From contig CAZBAI010000009.1 in the NCBI GenBank assembly GCA_964490175.1, forward strand, positions 1 to 62,014: a stretch of DNA of 62,014 nucleotides, read 5' to 3'. The stretch comes from RGIG3077 sp964490175 (lineage in GTDB: Bacteria > Bacillota > Clostridia > Oscillospirales > Ruminococcaceae). Both the position numbers and the translations under genes were made by a program. The notes below the pieces were generated by a model. It had not been told where the DNA came from. It did no database searches and saw only the letters and a program-made list of their open reading frames with translations. Positions within the stretch are counted from its first letter, which is position 1, and each line of letters starts with the position of its first letter. Positions 47,839-57,030 of the stretch are shown here, piece by piece.

Positions 47839-48651
47839 TTATCTTTCGTAAAAAGGAAATCTGCCGATCATGGCTTTCTTGCCGAGGTCGCTGTCACAAT
47901 CGGTAATGGCGATACCTCTGTCGCCGGCAAAAGGCTTGATAATATTGCCTATTTCGGAATAAACCTTTTCCTTTTCACCGTTGTGCTCGACAACAACAAG
48001 GAATGAATTTTTATCTTCGTGCATCATTGCAAGCAAATATGCCGTGGAAACAACGCATGATTCATCAAAATATTCGGTAAGCTTGTCGATAATTTCCTGC
48101 GGAGGATTTTTAAAATCGCCGAGCTTTACATCTGTGCCGACTTTCATTTCGGTAAGACCGGGCTTTTGATCTTTCATTGCCTTTTCGATAATATTCACAA
48201 CGCCCTCGATAAGCTGCTTGGGCATAACCAGCCCGTCACTGAACGGATTGAGCACAAAACCCTCGGCACTTTCGGGGTTTTTCAAAATGAGGTTTGCAAT
48301 TTCCCTAAAAGGCAAAACAAGGGTGTTTTGATCCTGTGCGTGCGGACCTTTTCTGACCTCATCCCAATGCGAAAACACCGGGTAATATACCGTGCCCTGC
48401 GCATTTTTCATAAGATGAAATGTAATTTTTGAATTTTTGGGGATTTGAACTCTCCCCTGCTCGTCCTTTCCCGTCGGCGGCGGATCGATAGTTACGGGCG
48501 TAATAAGGCGTGACCTTACAAGAACGTTAAGAAAAGCGTCCTGCGCCTGAGGGGTTTTGTCGGTCTTGACCTTTAAGATTGCCTCTTCAAGGGCTTTATT
48601 AAATTCAGCCGTATTATTTATGCCTGCGTTATTCGGTGTGTTGTTATCCAT
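47839..48651 (-). CDS. SseB family protein
   Basis: This 270-aa protein contains the SseB N-terminal domain (AFLNVLVRSRLITPVTIDP, then FPFRE-like LVLPFREIANLIL, GFVLNPFSDGLVMPK) and SseB C-terminal domain (VKLGDFKNPPQEIIDKLTEYF, FLVVVEHNGEKEKVYSEIG). SseB was named for enhanced serine sensitivity in E. coli; its function in Firmicutes is unknown. The first 15 residues are Asn-rich. Start ATG behind GGAGG; single-gene unit from promoter 48681-48709. Confidence 0.88.
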   Translation of the reverse strand: MDNNTPNNAGINNTAEFNKALEEAILKVKTDKTPQAQDAFLNVLVRSRLITPVTIDPPPTGKDEQGRVQIPKNSKITFHLMKNAQGTVYYPVFSHWDEVRKGPHAQDQNTLVLPFREIANLILKNPESAEGFVLNPFSDGLVMPKQLIEGVVNIIEKAMKDQKPGLTEMKVGTDVKLGDFKNPPQEIIDKLTEYFDESCVVSTAYLLAMMHEDKNSFLVVVEHNGEKEKVYSEIGNIIKPFAGDRGIAITDCDSDLGKKAMIGRFPFYER

Positions 48652-48680
48652 TTTTACCTCCGTACTAAATCTTTTTTAAT

Positions 48681-48709
48681 ATAATAACACATAGCCCCGA
48701 AAAAAGCAA
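48681..48709 (-). promoter_or_regulatory. Promoter of the sseB-like gene
   Basis: On the minus strand TTGCTT (48704-48709), 17 nt ending in TGTGT, TATTAT (48681-48686). Confidence 0.65.
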
Positions 48710-48712
48710 GCA

Positions 48713-49777
48713 CTAAAATACAATTTCAATTTCCGCAATTTTTGTGTTTTGATAATAGTGAAACAGTATTTCGTTATAACTGCACGAATTTTTCGCCATT
48801 TCATTTGCGCCGTTTTGGCTCATTCCGACGCCGTGACCGTAACCGAAACAGGTAAACACAAATCCCTGCGGCGGCGAATACTCGACCGAAAATGCCGCAG
48901 AACGCAAATCAAGCATATTTCGCAATTGCGTGCCCGAAACGCAAACTCCGCCCGCCTGAACCTGCAAAACCGTTTGCGAATCGCTTGTCGAAATAATTTT
49001 TATCCATTCCTCGGGCACATCGCCCAAAACCGCACCGTCGATATTTTCCTCGATAATTTTGCGCATATCCTCTATTGAAATGACCGTTTGCGTTGCAAAA
49101 TCCGCACAAAGCTCATCCCACGGGCTGTCTACCGCAACAAGATAATCAGCCTTGCCGCCCCACACGTTTTCGGCATTTTCGGTTTTGCCGGCAGACATTG
49201 AGTGAAACGCCGCAACAATAGGCTCGCCTTCATATATCAGCACCTGCCCGAAAACCTCGTCTACGGCATTGCACACCTTGCTGTAATATTCTTCATATTT
49301 TTCGCCGTAAAGATTTTTTATTTGCAAATCATCGTAAAACGCAAGATAGCGTTCGGGGTCGTTTGAAAAATTCGCACCGCAAAGCTCGGCGCTCGGATTT
49401 TCCATTTGGTCAAGCGTTTGCCTTACGGCATATGTATATATCGCAACCGCCTGAGCTTTAAGCGCCTCTTTTTCAAACGAAGCGGGCATTTCGGCACAGA
49501 CCGCTCCCACAACATAATCCCTTGCCGAAATTTCAAATACCGTATTTGTTTTAAAGTCAAAAACTTTAAAGCGTGTAAAGGTGTTTTCGTCAAGCGTTAT
49601 ACTATCACTATCGGGCAAAGCTGCATTTTGCGCCAAGCCCTTATACCAATGATGCTCATAGCTGACAAGCGACAACTCCTCGGATATTTCCGATTTGTCC
49701 GTATTGACTGCGGCAATTGCCGGAATAAATGCTGCCGAAAACGCAATTGCAAGAATATAAAGCGAAGTTTTTTTCAA
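48713..49777 (-). CDS. spoIID: Stage II sporulation protein D
   Basis: This 354-aa lytic transglycosylase of the engulfment machinery starts with a membrane helix and has EMPASFEKEALKAQAVAIYTYA with the catalytic Glu, AFHSMSAGKTENAENVWGG, and the C-terminal FTCFGYGHGVGMSQNGANEM. It cleaves denuded peptidoglycan glycan strands ahead of the engulfing membrane. Start codon TTG (49775-49777) behind GGAGGAATTT. The partner genes spoIIQ or spoIIP are not here. Single-gene unit. Confidence 0.93.
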   Translation of the reverse strand: MKKTSLYILAIAFSAAFIPAIAAVNTDKSEISEELSLVSYEHHWYKGLAQNAALPDSDSITLDENTFTRFKVFDFKTNTVFEISARDYVVGAVCAEMPASFEKEALKAQAVAIYTYAVRQTLDQMENPSAELCGANFSNDPERYLAFYDDLQIKNLYGEKYEEYYSKVCNAVDEVFGQVLIYEGEPIVAAFHSMSAGKTENAENVWGGKADYLVAVDSPWDELCADFATQTVISIEDMRKIIEENIDGAVLGDVPEEWIKIISTSDSQTVLQVQAGGVCVSGTQLRNMLDLRSAAFSVEYSPPQGFVFTCFGYGHGVGMSQNGANEMAKNSCSYNEILFHYYQNTKIAEIEIVF

Positions 49778-49817
49778 TCCAAATTCCTCCTTATGCGGTC
49801 GCAGTGCCGCCTGCGTA

Positions 49818-49846
49818 TTGACAAACGTCGAAATATGTAGTAAAAT
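49818..49846 (+). promoter_or_regulatory. Promoter of the citrate synthase gene
   Basis: TTGACA (49818-49823), 17 nt, TAAAAT (49841-49846), 47 nt before the start codon. Confidence 0.8.
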
Positions 49847-49893
49847 CAGTTGATGGAATATATATGAGATTATGCGAAAGGCGGTCTTAAAAA

Positions 49894-51246
49894 ATGAATT
49901 ACAGTGAACAGGAATCGGTTTTGAATCTTTGTGACAGCTATGACATAAACGGAGCTATCGACCCGAAATATTACGAAAAATTTCACGTTAAAAACGGTTT
50001 GCGCCGAAGCGACGGCACAGGCGTTGTTGCCGGCATTACAAATATATGCAACGTTCACGGATATATGATGAGTGAAGGCGAAATGGTTCCTATCGACGGT
50101 GAACTGATATACAGAGGATATAACATCAACGATATTGTATCAAACGTTGAAAAAGAGGACAGGTTCGGCTTTGAAGAAGTAGTATATCTGCTTTTGTTCG
50201 GCAAATTGCCCACTAAAGAGCAGCTTGCGGCGTTTACAAACCACCTCGGACAGGCAAGAGAATTGCCCGATGATTTTGCAATCGATATGATTTTTAAAGC
50301 CCCCTCGCCGAATATCATGAACAAACTTGCCCGTTCGGTGCTTGCGCTGTACTCTTACGATTCAAGCCCGGAGGACAAAAATTTGGAAAGCGAACTGCGC
50401 ATGGCGATAAATATCATTGCGAGAATGCCTATTATAATGATTGACGCATACGAAGCCAAAAGGCGCTCATATGAAAACAAAAGTATGTTTCTCCACCCGA
50501 TTCGCCCCGAAGAAAACACCGCACAGACGATTCTTTCAAATCTGCGCCCCGACAGGCAGTACACCAAGCAAGAAGCACAATTGCTCGACACCGCATTGAT
50601 GCTGCACGCAGAGCACGGCGGCGGAAACAATTCGACCTTTACCTGCCGTGTTATGACCTCTTCCGGCACCGACGCATATTCGGCATACGCTGCGGCAATC
50701 GGCTCACTGAAAGGTCACAGGCACGGCGGCGCAAATATTAAGGTTATGCAAATGTTGCAAAATATTGAGCAAAATGTTAAAAATTGGGAAAGTGACTCGG
50801 AAGTTGCCGATTATCTCACCAAAATCATGAAGAAAGAAGCAAACGACGGCACAGGTTTGATATACGGAATGGGGCACGCCGTTTACACCTTATCCGACCC
50901 GAGAGCCGTAATTTTAAAGCGCAAAGCGTTTGAAGCGGCTAAAGGCAAGGAAATCGAAGCGGAATTTAGGCTGCTTGAAAGAATCGAACGGCTAACGCCC
51001 GAGGTTTTCAAGTCAATAAAGGGCGACAGAAAATCGGTGTGCGCAAACGTCGATATGTACTCCGGTCTTGTATATAAGCTTCTCGGCATTCCGCTTGACC
51101 TTTACACCCCGCTTTTCGCTATTTCCAGAATTGCCGGCTGGTCGGCTCACCGCATGGAGGAACGTCTTACCTGCCGCAAAATCATCAGACCCGCCTACAA
51201 GGCAATCAACAAAAACACAGAATATATACCGATTGAAAACAGATAA
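49894..51246 (+). CDS. Citrate synthase
   Basis: This 450-aa enzyme condenses acetyl-CoA and oxaloacetate. The catalytic residues sit in HAEHGGGNNSTFT (near 237), KGHRHGGANI (near 273) and GMGHAVYTLSDPRA (near 326-336), and the C-terminus has ISRIAGWSAHRMEE. An approx. 60-residue N-terminal extension precedes the usual start GTGVVAGITNI, as in clostridial forms. It supplies acn and icd (1-6 kb). Start ATG 49894; the ribosome site GAAAGGCGGT is weak. Re-type synthase is not involved: this is the si-type family. Confidence 0.95.
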   Translation: MNYSEQESVLNLCDSYDINGAIDPKYYEKFHVKNGLRRSDGTGVVAGITNICNVHGYMMSEGEMVPIDGELIYRGYNINDIVSNVEKEDRFGFEEVVYLLLFGKLPTKEQLAAFTNHLGQARELPDDFAIDMIFKAPSPNIMNKLARSVLALYSYDSSPEDKNLESELRMAINIIARMPIIMIDAYEAKRRSYENKSMFLHPIRPEENTAQTILSNLRPDRQYTKQEAQLLDTALMLHAEHGGGNNSTFTCRVMTSSGTDAYSAYAAAIGSLKGHRHGGANIKVMQMLQNIEQNVKNWESDSEVADYLTKIMKKEANDGTGLIYGMGHAVYTLSDPRAVILKRKAFEAAKGKEIEAEFRLLERIERLTPEVFKSIKGDRKSVCANVDMYSGLVYKLLGIPLDLYTPLFAISRIAGWSAHRMEERLTCRKIIRPAYKAINKNTEYIPIENR

Positions 51247-51266
51247 TCCCTTTCGGCTGTATCTAT

Positions 51267-51302
51267 GACCCTGCGTTGCAACGCCATGCAGGGTCTGTTC
51301 AT
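51267..51302 (+). terminator. Terminator after citrate synthase
   Basis: GACCCTGC (51267-51274) pairs with GCAGGGTC (51288-51295) and is followed by TGTTCATATTTT, a weak T-run. Confidence 0.6.
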
Positions 51303-51435
51303 ATTTTATCCGATTTTTTGTAATTTTATATTTCATATTGGGTGATTTTTTGTTAATATTATAATTGCGTAAAGTGATATAATTGTATAGTGTATAAGTA
51401 TATAAAAATCTTGTGATATATTAAGGAACAGCAAA

Positions 51436-52761
51436 TTGAAAAAGTGCATTTTAGCTATAATAACCGCCATGCTGACACTGCTCGGCGGCTGCTCGCTGAC
51501 CTCGGGGATAGACACTTTGCTCTCTCCCCCCAAACTTTCTGCCGAGCAAGAGGAAATATATTCGGCACTGCTTGAATTTACCGGCTCGAAAATCACACTG
51601 CGGTACCCGAAATCCGGTTCATACCTTTCGGCATTTGTTGTTGAAAACATCGACGATGAGCCGTCCGACGAAGCAATTGTCTTTTATGAGCGTTCCGGTG
51701 CGGCGGTAAGCGACGGTTCACTGCGAATAAACGTTCTCGATAAAATCAACGGCAAATGGCAGTCAATTTACGATATGGCAGGTGCTGGCACAGACGTTGA
51801 AAAAGTCATGGTCACAAAGCTCGGCAAATCCGATATAACCAGCGTAATTGTCGGATACGGACTTATCGCCGAAAGCGACAAAGCTTTGAAGGTATATAAC
51901 TATGCCGACAATGTTTTGGCATCTGCATATACGGACACATATTCACTTATGGACGTGGTCGATGCCGACTCGAACGGAACTTATGAACTGTTCATTTCCG
52001 CTATGGATAAAAGCGCTTCAAGCGCAGTTGCAAAGCTTGTTGAAGTTGATGAATCGCAAACATATTATGTAAACTCTTACCGTTTAAAATCAAATACAAG
52101 CGATTTTGTTCAGCTTTGCATTGGAAATATTTCCGACGGAAAGCCCGGCTTTTTCATCGACACGCTTAACTCAAACGGTATGCTGCAAACCGAAGTTCTC
52201 CGCTATCGTGACGGCGTGCTGCAAAGTGCGTATTCTTCCGACGAAAACGCCGACGATTATGTTGAAATGAGCGTGCGCTCACCCGGATATCTCACAACGG
52301 ATATCGACGGCGATTCGCAATACGAAATACCGCTGCTTAACGATTTTCCCGGATATGAAGATTATTCCGAATCCGAAAAGGTTAAAATGACGCTTTGGGC
52401 GAACTATGAAAACGGTGCGCTTATTTCAAAAAACGCAACCTATTACAACATTTCCGCAGGATATATGTTTATTCTCCCGAGTGGCTGGCTCGGGAACGTT
52501 ACGGCAAAAATCACGGGCGATGAAATTGTTTTTTGCGAATTCGACCGCAGTGCAAACAGTGAAATCAGCGACGATTTAAATGAAATTTTGCGGATTTGCT
52601 CGGCACAAAACACAAACGATGCCGACACCTTAAAAAGTGCGGGATACAGCGTGATTTGCGAAAAAGGCAGCATCGGCTGCTATGCAAAATACCCGTCAAC
52701 GGCATCGGAAAAATATAATGTTTCCGCAACGGTGCTGCGCAGTTGCTTTATTATTTTTTAA
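51436..52761 (+). CDS. Large lipoprotein with FG-GAP/VCBS-like repeats
   Basis: This 441-aa protein starts with TTG (51436) behind AAGGAAC and has a lipoprotein signal (MKKCILAIITAMLTLLGGC, Cys19). The rest has repeated segments of the pattern D.D.DG..E (VDADSNGTYELFIS; TDIDGDSQYEIPLL; DDEPSDEAIVFYE), suggesting a beta-propeller fold. It is followed 53 nt later by the response regulator gene on the same strand, so it may provide an exterior sensory or ligand-binding part of that system. No recognised enzyme motif. Confidence 0.75.
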   Translation: MKKCILAIITAMLTLLGGCSLTSGIDTLLSPPKLSAEQEEIYSALLEFTGSKITLRYPKSGSYLSAFVVENIDDEPSDEAIVFYERSGAAVSDGSLRINVLDKINGKWQSIYDMAGAGTDVEKVMVTKLGKSDITSVIVGYGLIAESDKALKVYNYADNVLASAYTDTYSLMDVVDADSNGTYELFISAMDKSASSAVAKLVEVDESQTYYVNSYRLKSNTSDFVQLCIGNISDGKPGFFIDTLNSNGMLQTEVLRYRDGVLQSAYSSDENADDYVEMSVRSPGYLTTDIDGDSQYEIPLLNDFPGYEDYSESEKVKMTLWANYENGALISKNATYYNISAGYMFILPSGWLGNVTAKITGDEIVFCEFDRSANSEISDDLNEILRICSAQNTNDADTLKSAGYSVICEKGSIGCYAKYPSTASEKYNVSATVLRSCFIIF

Positions 52762-52814
52762 AATAGCGGACGTGCGGCTTTTAAAATCAACAAAAATATA
52801 CGGAGGTCAAATGT

Positions 52815-53513
52815 ATGAACAAGGTTCTTGTTTGCGAAGATGAGGATGTTATAAGAGATTTTATCGTGATAAACCTCAAGCGTGCCGGATATGAGGTGGT
52901 TGACGTGAACTGCGGCGAAGACGCCATTAAGGTTTTTGAACAAAACAGCGGCGATTTTGACGTGGCTTTGCTTGATATCATGATGCCGGGCATCGACGGC
53001 TTTACCGTGTGCAAAAAGCTGCGTGAAAAAAGCGCTACCATGGGCATAATCATGCTCAGCGCAAAGGCGCAGGAAATGGACAAGGTAAACGGATTGATGA
53101 TAGGCGCAGACGACTACATAACAAAACCGTTTTCCCCTTCCGAACTGACGGCAAGGGTAGATGCTATCTACCGCCGTGTTTGTATGAGCTTTTCTTCAAA
53201 AGACAAGCCGATGTACCTTGAATCGGGGCCGTTTGTGCTCAATTTGCAAAGCAGAACCGTCACCAAAAACGGCTTGCCGATTGAGCTTACGCAGGTTGAA
53301 TTTCAAATTCTCGAATATTTTCTCAACAACCAAAATACGGCGCTTGACCGCACCAGCATATTAAAACATATTTGGGGCGAAAGCTACTACGGCGACGATA
53401 AAATCGTTGATGTAAATATCAGACGAATCAGAATGAAAATCGAAGATGAGCCGTCTGCCCCGAGATATATACTGACAATTTGGGGCTACGGATATAAATG
53501 GAACGCAAAATAG
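52815..53513 (+). CDS. OmpR-family response regulator
   Basis: This 232-aa protein has a receiver domain with acid pocket EDED (8-11), phospho-acceptor Asp54 in LLDIMMPGIDG, the switch Lys in ITKPFSPSE, and a winged-helix effector (LTQVEFQILEYFLNNQ; VDVNIRRIRMKIED). It pairs with the histidine kinase 36 nt downstream. Start ATG 52815 behind GGAGG. Target genes are unknown. Confidence 0.94.
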   Translation: MNKVLVCEDEDVIRDFIVINLKRAGYEVVDVNCGEDAIKVFEQNSGDFDVALLDIMMPGIDGFTVCKKLREKSATMGIIMLSAKAQEMDKVNGLMIGADDYITKPFSPSELTARVDAIYRRVCMSFSSKDKPMYLESGPFVLNLQSRTVTKNGLPIELTQVEFQILEYFLNNQNTALDRTSILKHIWGESYYGDDKIVDVNIRRIRMKIEDEPSAPRYILTIWGYGYKWNAK

Positions 53514-53549
53514 CCGATACAAAAAACGGTTTCAAGTGAGGTGGAGTGA

Positions 53550-55007
53550 GTGCCGAAGTCAAGACTGCACGTAAAAAAAGGCATTACAAGGCGCTGGCTG
53601 TTTAACAATTTGGGCATTTTTCTGCTCACGCTTACAATCATCGACCTTATCATTATATTCACCATTCAAAACTATTATTACGGCTCTGCCGAGCAGTATA
53701 TGGTTTCAAAGCTTAATTCGGTCGTAAGCGTTCTTTCAAGATATTCGCAGGACGCCAGCAAGAACATCAACACCGAAATACGAACCATCACCGAAACGTT
53801 TTCGGACAAAGACAAGATGGAGCTTTTGGCAATTGACGCAAAAGGCAAAATTTCGCTCTCGTCATCGGGATTTAATCAGGAAAGCTATTCGGAAATCCCC
53901 GATTATTACCTGACCATGGACGATTACACAAAAGCCGTTGAAAGCGGCACAACTTCAAGCTTCACCGGAAAGAGAGAAAACGGCGAACGCATTATGGCGG
54001 TGACCTATCCCATTTCGTCCATAAGCTCCGATTATTCGGCGATACGAATCGTTGCCTCGCTCAGCGAAATCGACAACCAGATTTTCAGCATAACCGTCGC
54101 AGTCACCGTAATCTGCCTGATAATTCTTTTTCTTATAGGCATTTCGGGTATTTACTTTATCGGTACGATAGTACGCCCTGTCAGACAACTTTCGACAACG
54201 GCTTCAAGCAAATTTGCCAAGGGTGATTTTTCCGCGCGTATTCCTAAACAGAATAACGATGAAATCGGTGAGCTTTGCGACGTTATCAACCAAATGGCGG
54301 AGGAGCTTTCCAAAACAGAAGCGATGAAAAACGAATTTATTTCCAGCGTTTCGCACGAACTTAGAACGCCGCTGACGGCAATTAAAGGCTGGGCGGAAAC
54401 TTTGAGCTTTGAAAACGACCCCCAAACCCAAAAAAAAGGCATTGAAGTTATCATCAACGAAACACAGCGCCTTTCGCAAATGGTTGAAGAACTGCTTGAT
54501 TTTTCAAGAATACAGGGCGGTCATTTCACACTGAACAACGAAAAAACAGATATTCTCGCAGAACTCGGCGACGCCGTTATTATGTATACGCAAAAATGCG
54601 AAAGAGAGGGCATAAAGCTTCACTACTCCGAGCCGGAAATGCTTTCCTTTGTCTACGGCGACAAAAATCGGTTGCGCCAAGTGTTTATCAACATAATCGA
54701 CAACGCCATAAAATATTCACGTCAAAACGGCAGCGTTACTATCAATGCATTTGAAGCAAACGGCAATATTGTGGTTTCGATTGCCGATGACGGCGTCGGC
54801 ATAAGCTCTAATGACCTGCCGAAAATCAAGACAAAATTTTATAAGGCAAATCATTCAAAAAGAGGCTCGGGAATAGGGCTGGCAGTCGCCGATGAAATCA
54901 TTTCAATGCACGGCGGAACACTTGAACTGCAAAGCGAAGAAAACGTCGGAACAACCGTGACTATCACCTTGCCGGCGATGAATAACAATACACAAAAAGG
55001 AGATTGA
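53550..55007 (+). CDS. Sensor histidine kinase
   Basis: This 485-aa HK has membrane helix 1 (about 17-38), an exterior sensor region of about 135 residues, helix 2 (about 176-200), HAMP (about 202-255), a HisKA domain with His269 in SSVSHELRTPLTAI and an ATPase domain (FINIIDNAIKYS, DDGVGISSNDL, GSGIGLAVADEI). Starts with GTG (53550) behind AGGTGGAG. The signal is not identified; the propeller-like lipoprotein upstream is a candidate accessory. WalK/PhoR-like layout. Confidence 0.92.
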   Translation: MPKSRLHVKKGITRRWLFNNLGIFLLTLTIIDLIIIFTIQNYYYGSAEQYMVSKLNSVVSVLSRYSQDASKNINTEIRTITETFSDKDKMELLAIDAKGKISLSSSGFNQESYSEIPDYYLTMDDYTKAVESGTTSSFTGKRENGERIMAVTYPISSISSDYSAIRIVASLSEIDNQIFSITVAVTVICLIILFLIGISGIYFIGTIVRPVRQLSTTASSKFAKGDFSARIPKQNNDEIGELCDVINQMAEELSKTEAMKNEFISSVSHELRTPLTAIKGWAETLSFENDPQTQKKGIEVIINETQRLSQMVEELLDFSRIQGGHFTLNNEKTDILAELGDAVIMYTQKCEREGIKLHYSEPEMLSFVYGDKNRLRQVFINIIDNAIKYSRQNGSVTINAFEANGNIVVSIADDGVGISSNDLPKIKTKFYKANHSKRGSGIGLAVADEIISMHGGTLELQSEENVGTTVTITLPAMNNNTQKGD

Positions 55008-55008
55008 A

Positions 55009-56172
55009 ATGGGCAAACGCAAAGGTTTTGACGAAAATGCCAAAGAAACACGCAAGTCGAAAATCGGCGGTCAGGCGCTGATAGAGGGCGTTATGATGAA
55101 AGGCGTTTACAAATCGGCAATGGCCTGCCGCCTTTCGGACGGAACGATTGACGTTGAGGTTTGGGACGACAAATACGGCAAAGATTTGCCGTGGTTTAAA
55201 AAAGCCGTGTTTATAAGAGGTGCCGTAAATATGGTCACACAGCTTATAGAAGGCTACAAATGCCTTATGAAATCGGCTGAAAAACAGCTTGACGAAGAGC
55301 TTGAAGCCTTTATCGCATGGCACAAAAAAAACAACATCGATAAATTAAGCCGAAGTGATGCCGTAAACGCTTTCGGCGAATATCTTGCATCAAAAAAGCG
55401 TAATACAGATGAGCTTGATATCGATGAGCTTTACAATCAAAATCTTGAAAAAATGAAAACTTATCAGTATGAAGAACCCTCAAAGTTTGACGAATGGCTG
55501 ACAGAAAAGCTCGGCGACCGCATAATGCCGATAATCTCCGTAATTTCGATTATTTTAAGCCTTGTTTTGTGCATTGCGCTGTTTAAATTTTTGCCATCGG
55601 CAATAGGCAATTTGGTGCGAATGCTCATTGACAGCGAAATTGTAGTGGCAATAGCCGAAGGGTTTTCAAAAATCGCAATATTCATTGCATATTTAGCATT
55701 GACAGCCCTTATGAAAGACATACGCACAACATATGAATATCACGGTGCCGAGCACAAAACCATTGCCTGCCTTGAAGCCGGTGAGGAGCTTTGCGTGGAA
55801 AACGTAAAAAAGCATTCGAGATTTCACCCCAGATGCGGCACAAGCTTCATTTTTATCGCACTGATAACCAGCATTATCGTATTTATTGTGCTGTTTTCGA
55901 TTCTTCCGGAAATTTCACTCGGCAGCAAACTGCTCAACACCCTCGCCAGAATCGGCATTCAACTGTTATTCCTCCCCGTTATCGTCGGTATCTCTTACGA
56001 ACTTATAAGGCTGGCGGGCACGCATACAAACGCATTTACAAAAATTCTTTCCGCTCCGGGTCTTGCGATTCAGCGCATTACCACAAGAGAACCTAACGAC
56101 AAGCAAATTGAAGTCGCAATTGCCGCAATAAAACCTTGCATTCCCGAAAATATCGAGGATGACCAATGGTAA
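55009..56172 (+). CDS. DUF1385 integral membrane protein
   Basis: This 387-aa protein begins MGKRKGFDENAKETR and has the DUF1385 signature GGQALIEGVMMKG, later EYHGAEHKTIACLEAGEEL and HPRCGTSFIFIAL, with at least four membrane helices in the second half. It has about 85 more residues in the middle (KQLDEELEAFIAWHKKNNID...) than the minimal family. Function unknown; usually found upstream of prmC and prfA, and near rho or rpmE. Its stop overlaps prmC by 7 nt. Starts 1 nt after the HK stop codon (GGAGATTGAA). Confidence 0.9.
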   Translation: MGKRKGFDENAKETRKSKIGGQALIEGVMMKGVYKSAMACRLSDGTIDVEVWDDKYGKDLPWFKKAVFIRGAVNMVTQLIEGYKCLMKSAEKQLDEELEAFIAWHKKNNIDKLSRSDAVNAFGEYLASKKRNTDELDIDELYNQNLEKMKTYQYEEPSKFDEWLTEKLGDRIMPIISVISIILSLVLCIALFKFLPSAIGNLVRMLIDSEIVVAIAEGFSKIAIFIAYLALTALMKDIRTTYEYHGAEHKTIACLEAGEELCVENVKKHSRFHPRCGTSFIFIALITSIIVFIVLFSILPEISLGSKLLNTLARIGIQLLFLPVIVGISYELIRLAGTHTNAFTKILSAPGLAIQRITTREPNDKQIEVAIAAIKPCIPENIEDDQW

Positions 56173-57002
56173 ACGAATTTTATATATCGGCAAAAAAAGC
56201 CCTTGAGGAAAACGGTTTTTGCAATTCTAACTTTGAGGCACGCCTTATTTGCTGCAAAGCATTCGGAATAACGCAAGCCGAGCTTCTTTCAAAAACTGCC
56301 GAAAGCGCCGATATTGCGTCTTTAAACAATGCAAAAGCCATGCTTGCGAAACGGCTTGAGCATTATCCTTTGCAATATATTCTCGGCAAGTGGGATTTTT
56401 TCGGGATTGAGCTTTTTGTTGATGAAAGCGTGCTGATTCCCAGAGCCGATACCGAGGTTCTTGTCGAAACAGCCCTTGAAATAATCAAGGATAAAGAGCT
56501 GAAAGTTTTCGACCTTTGCTCGGGCAGCGGCTGCATTGCAATCGCATTGAAAAAGCACAGCCGCAGCAAGGTTTTTGCCGTTGAATTAAATGGTGACGCA
56601 TTAAAAACGCTAAAACGCAACATTGCGCTTAACAATGCCGATATCAACGTTTTTTCGGGCGATGTGTGCGACATTGACTTTGCCGAAAGTTTTTGCGATA
56701 TAGATATTATCGTGAGCAATCCGCCGTATCTTACAAAAAATGATATGGAAAATTTGCAAGCCGAAGTAAAGCATGAGCCTGAATGCGCCCTATTCGGCGG
56801 CAATGACGGTTTGGATTTTTACGCAAAGATAAGCCAAATCTGGAAAGGCTCAATAAAAAAAGGCGGATATATTATTTTTGAAGTAGGTCAAAATCAGGCG
56901 AACGATGTTTGCAATATTTTGCAAAAAAACGGATATGAAATCAAAAAATGCGTAAACGATTTAAGCGGTATCGAAAGGGTTGTTTGCGCACAGCTAAAAT
57001 AA
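56166..57002 (+). CDS. prmC: Peptide chain release factor N5-glutamine methyltransferase
   Basis: This 278-aa SAM methyltransferase modifies the GGQ loop glutamine of release factors. It has the SAM site VFDLCSGSGCIAIAL and the catalytic NPPY in VSNPPYLTKND. N-terminal helical domain (FYISAKKALEENGFCNSNFEA) is normal. It overlaps DUF1385 by 7 nt. prfA is absent next to it. Precedes recA by 28 nt. Confidence 0.95.
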   Translation: MVNEFYISAKKALEENGFCNSNFEARLICCKAFGITQAELLSKTAESADIASLNNAKAMLAKRLEHYPLQYILGKWDFFGIELFVDESVLIPRADTEVLVETALEIIKDKELKVFDLCSGSGCIAIALKKHSRSKVFAVELNGDALKTLKRNIALNNADINVFSGDVCDIDFAESFCDIDIIVSNPPYLTKNDMENLQAEVKHEPECALFGGNDGLDFYAKISQIWKGSIKKGGYIIFEVGQNQANDVCNILQKNGYEIKKCVNDLSGIERVVCAQLK

Positions 57003-57030
57003 TTTTACTGCATGGAAAGGAATTCAATTT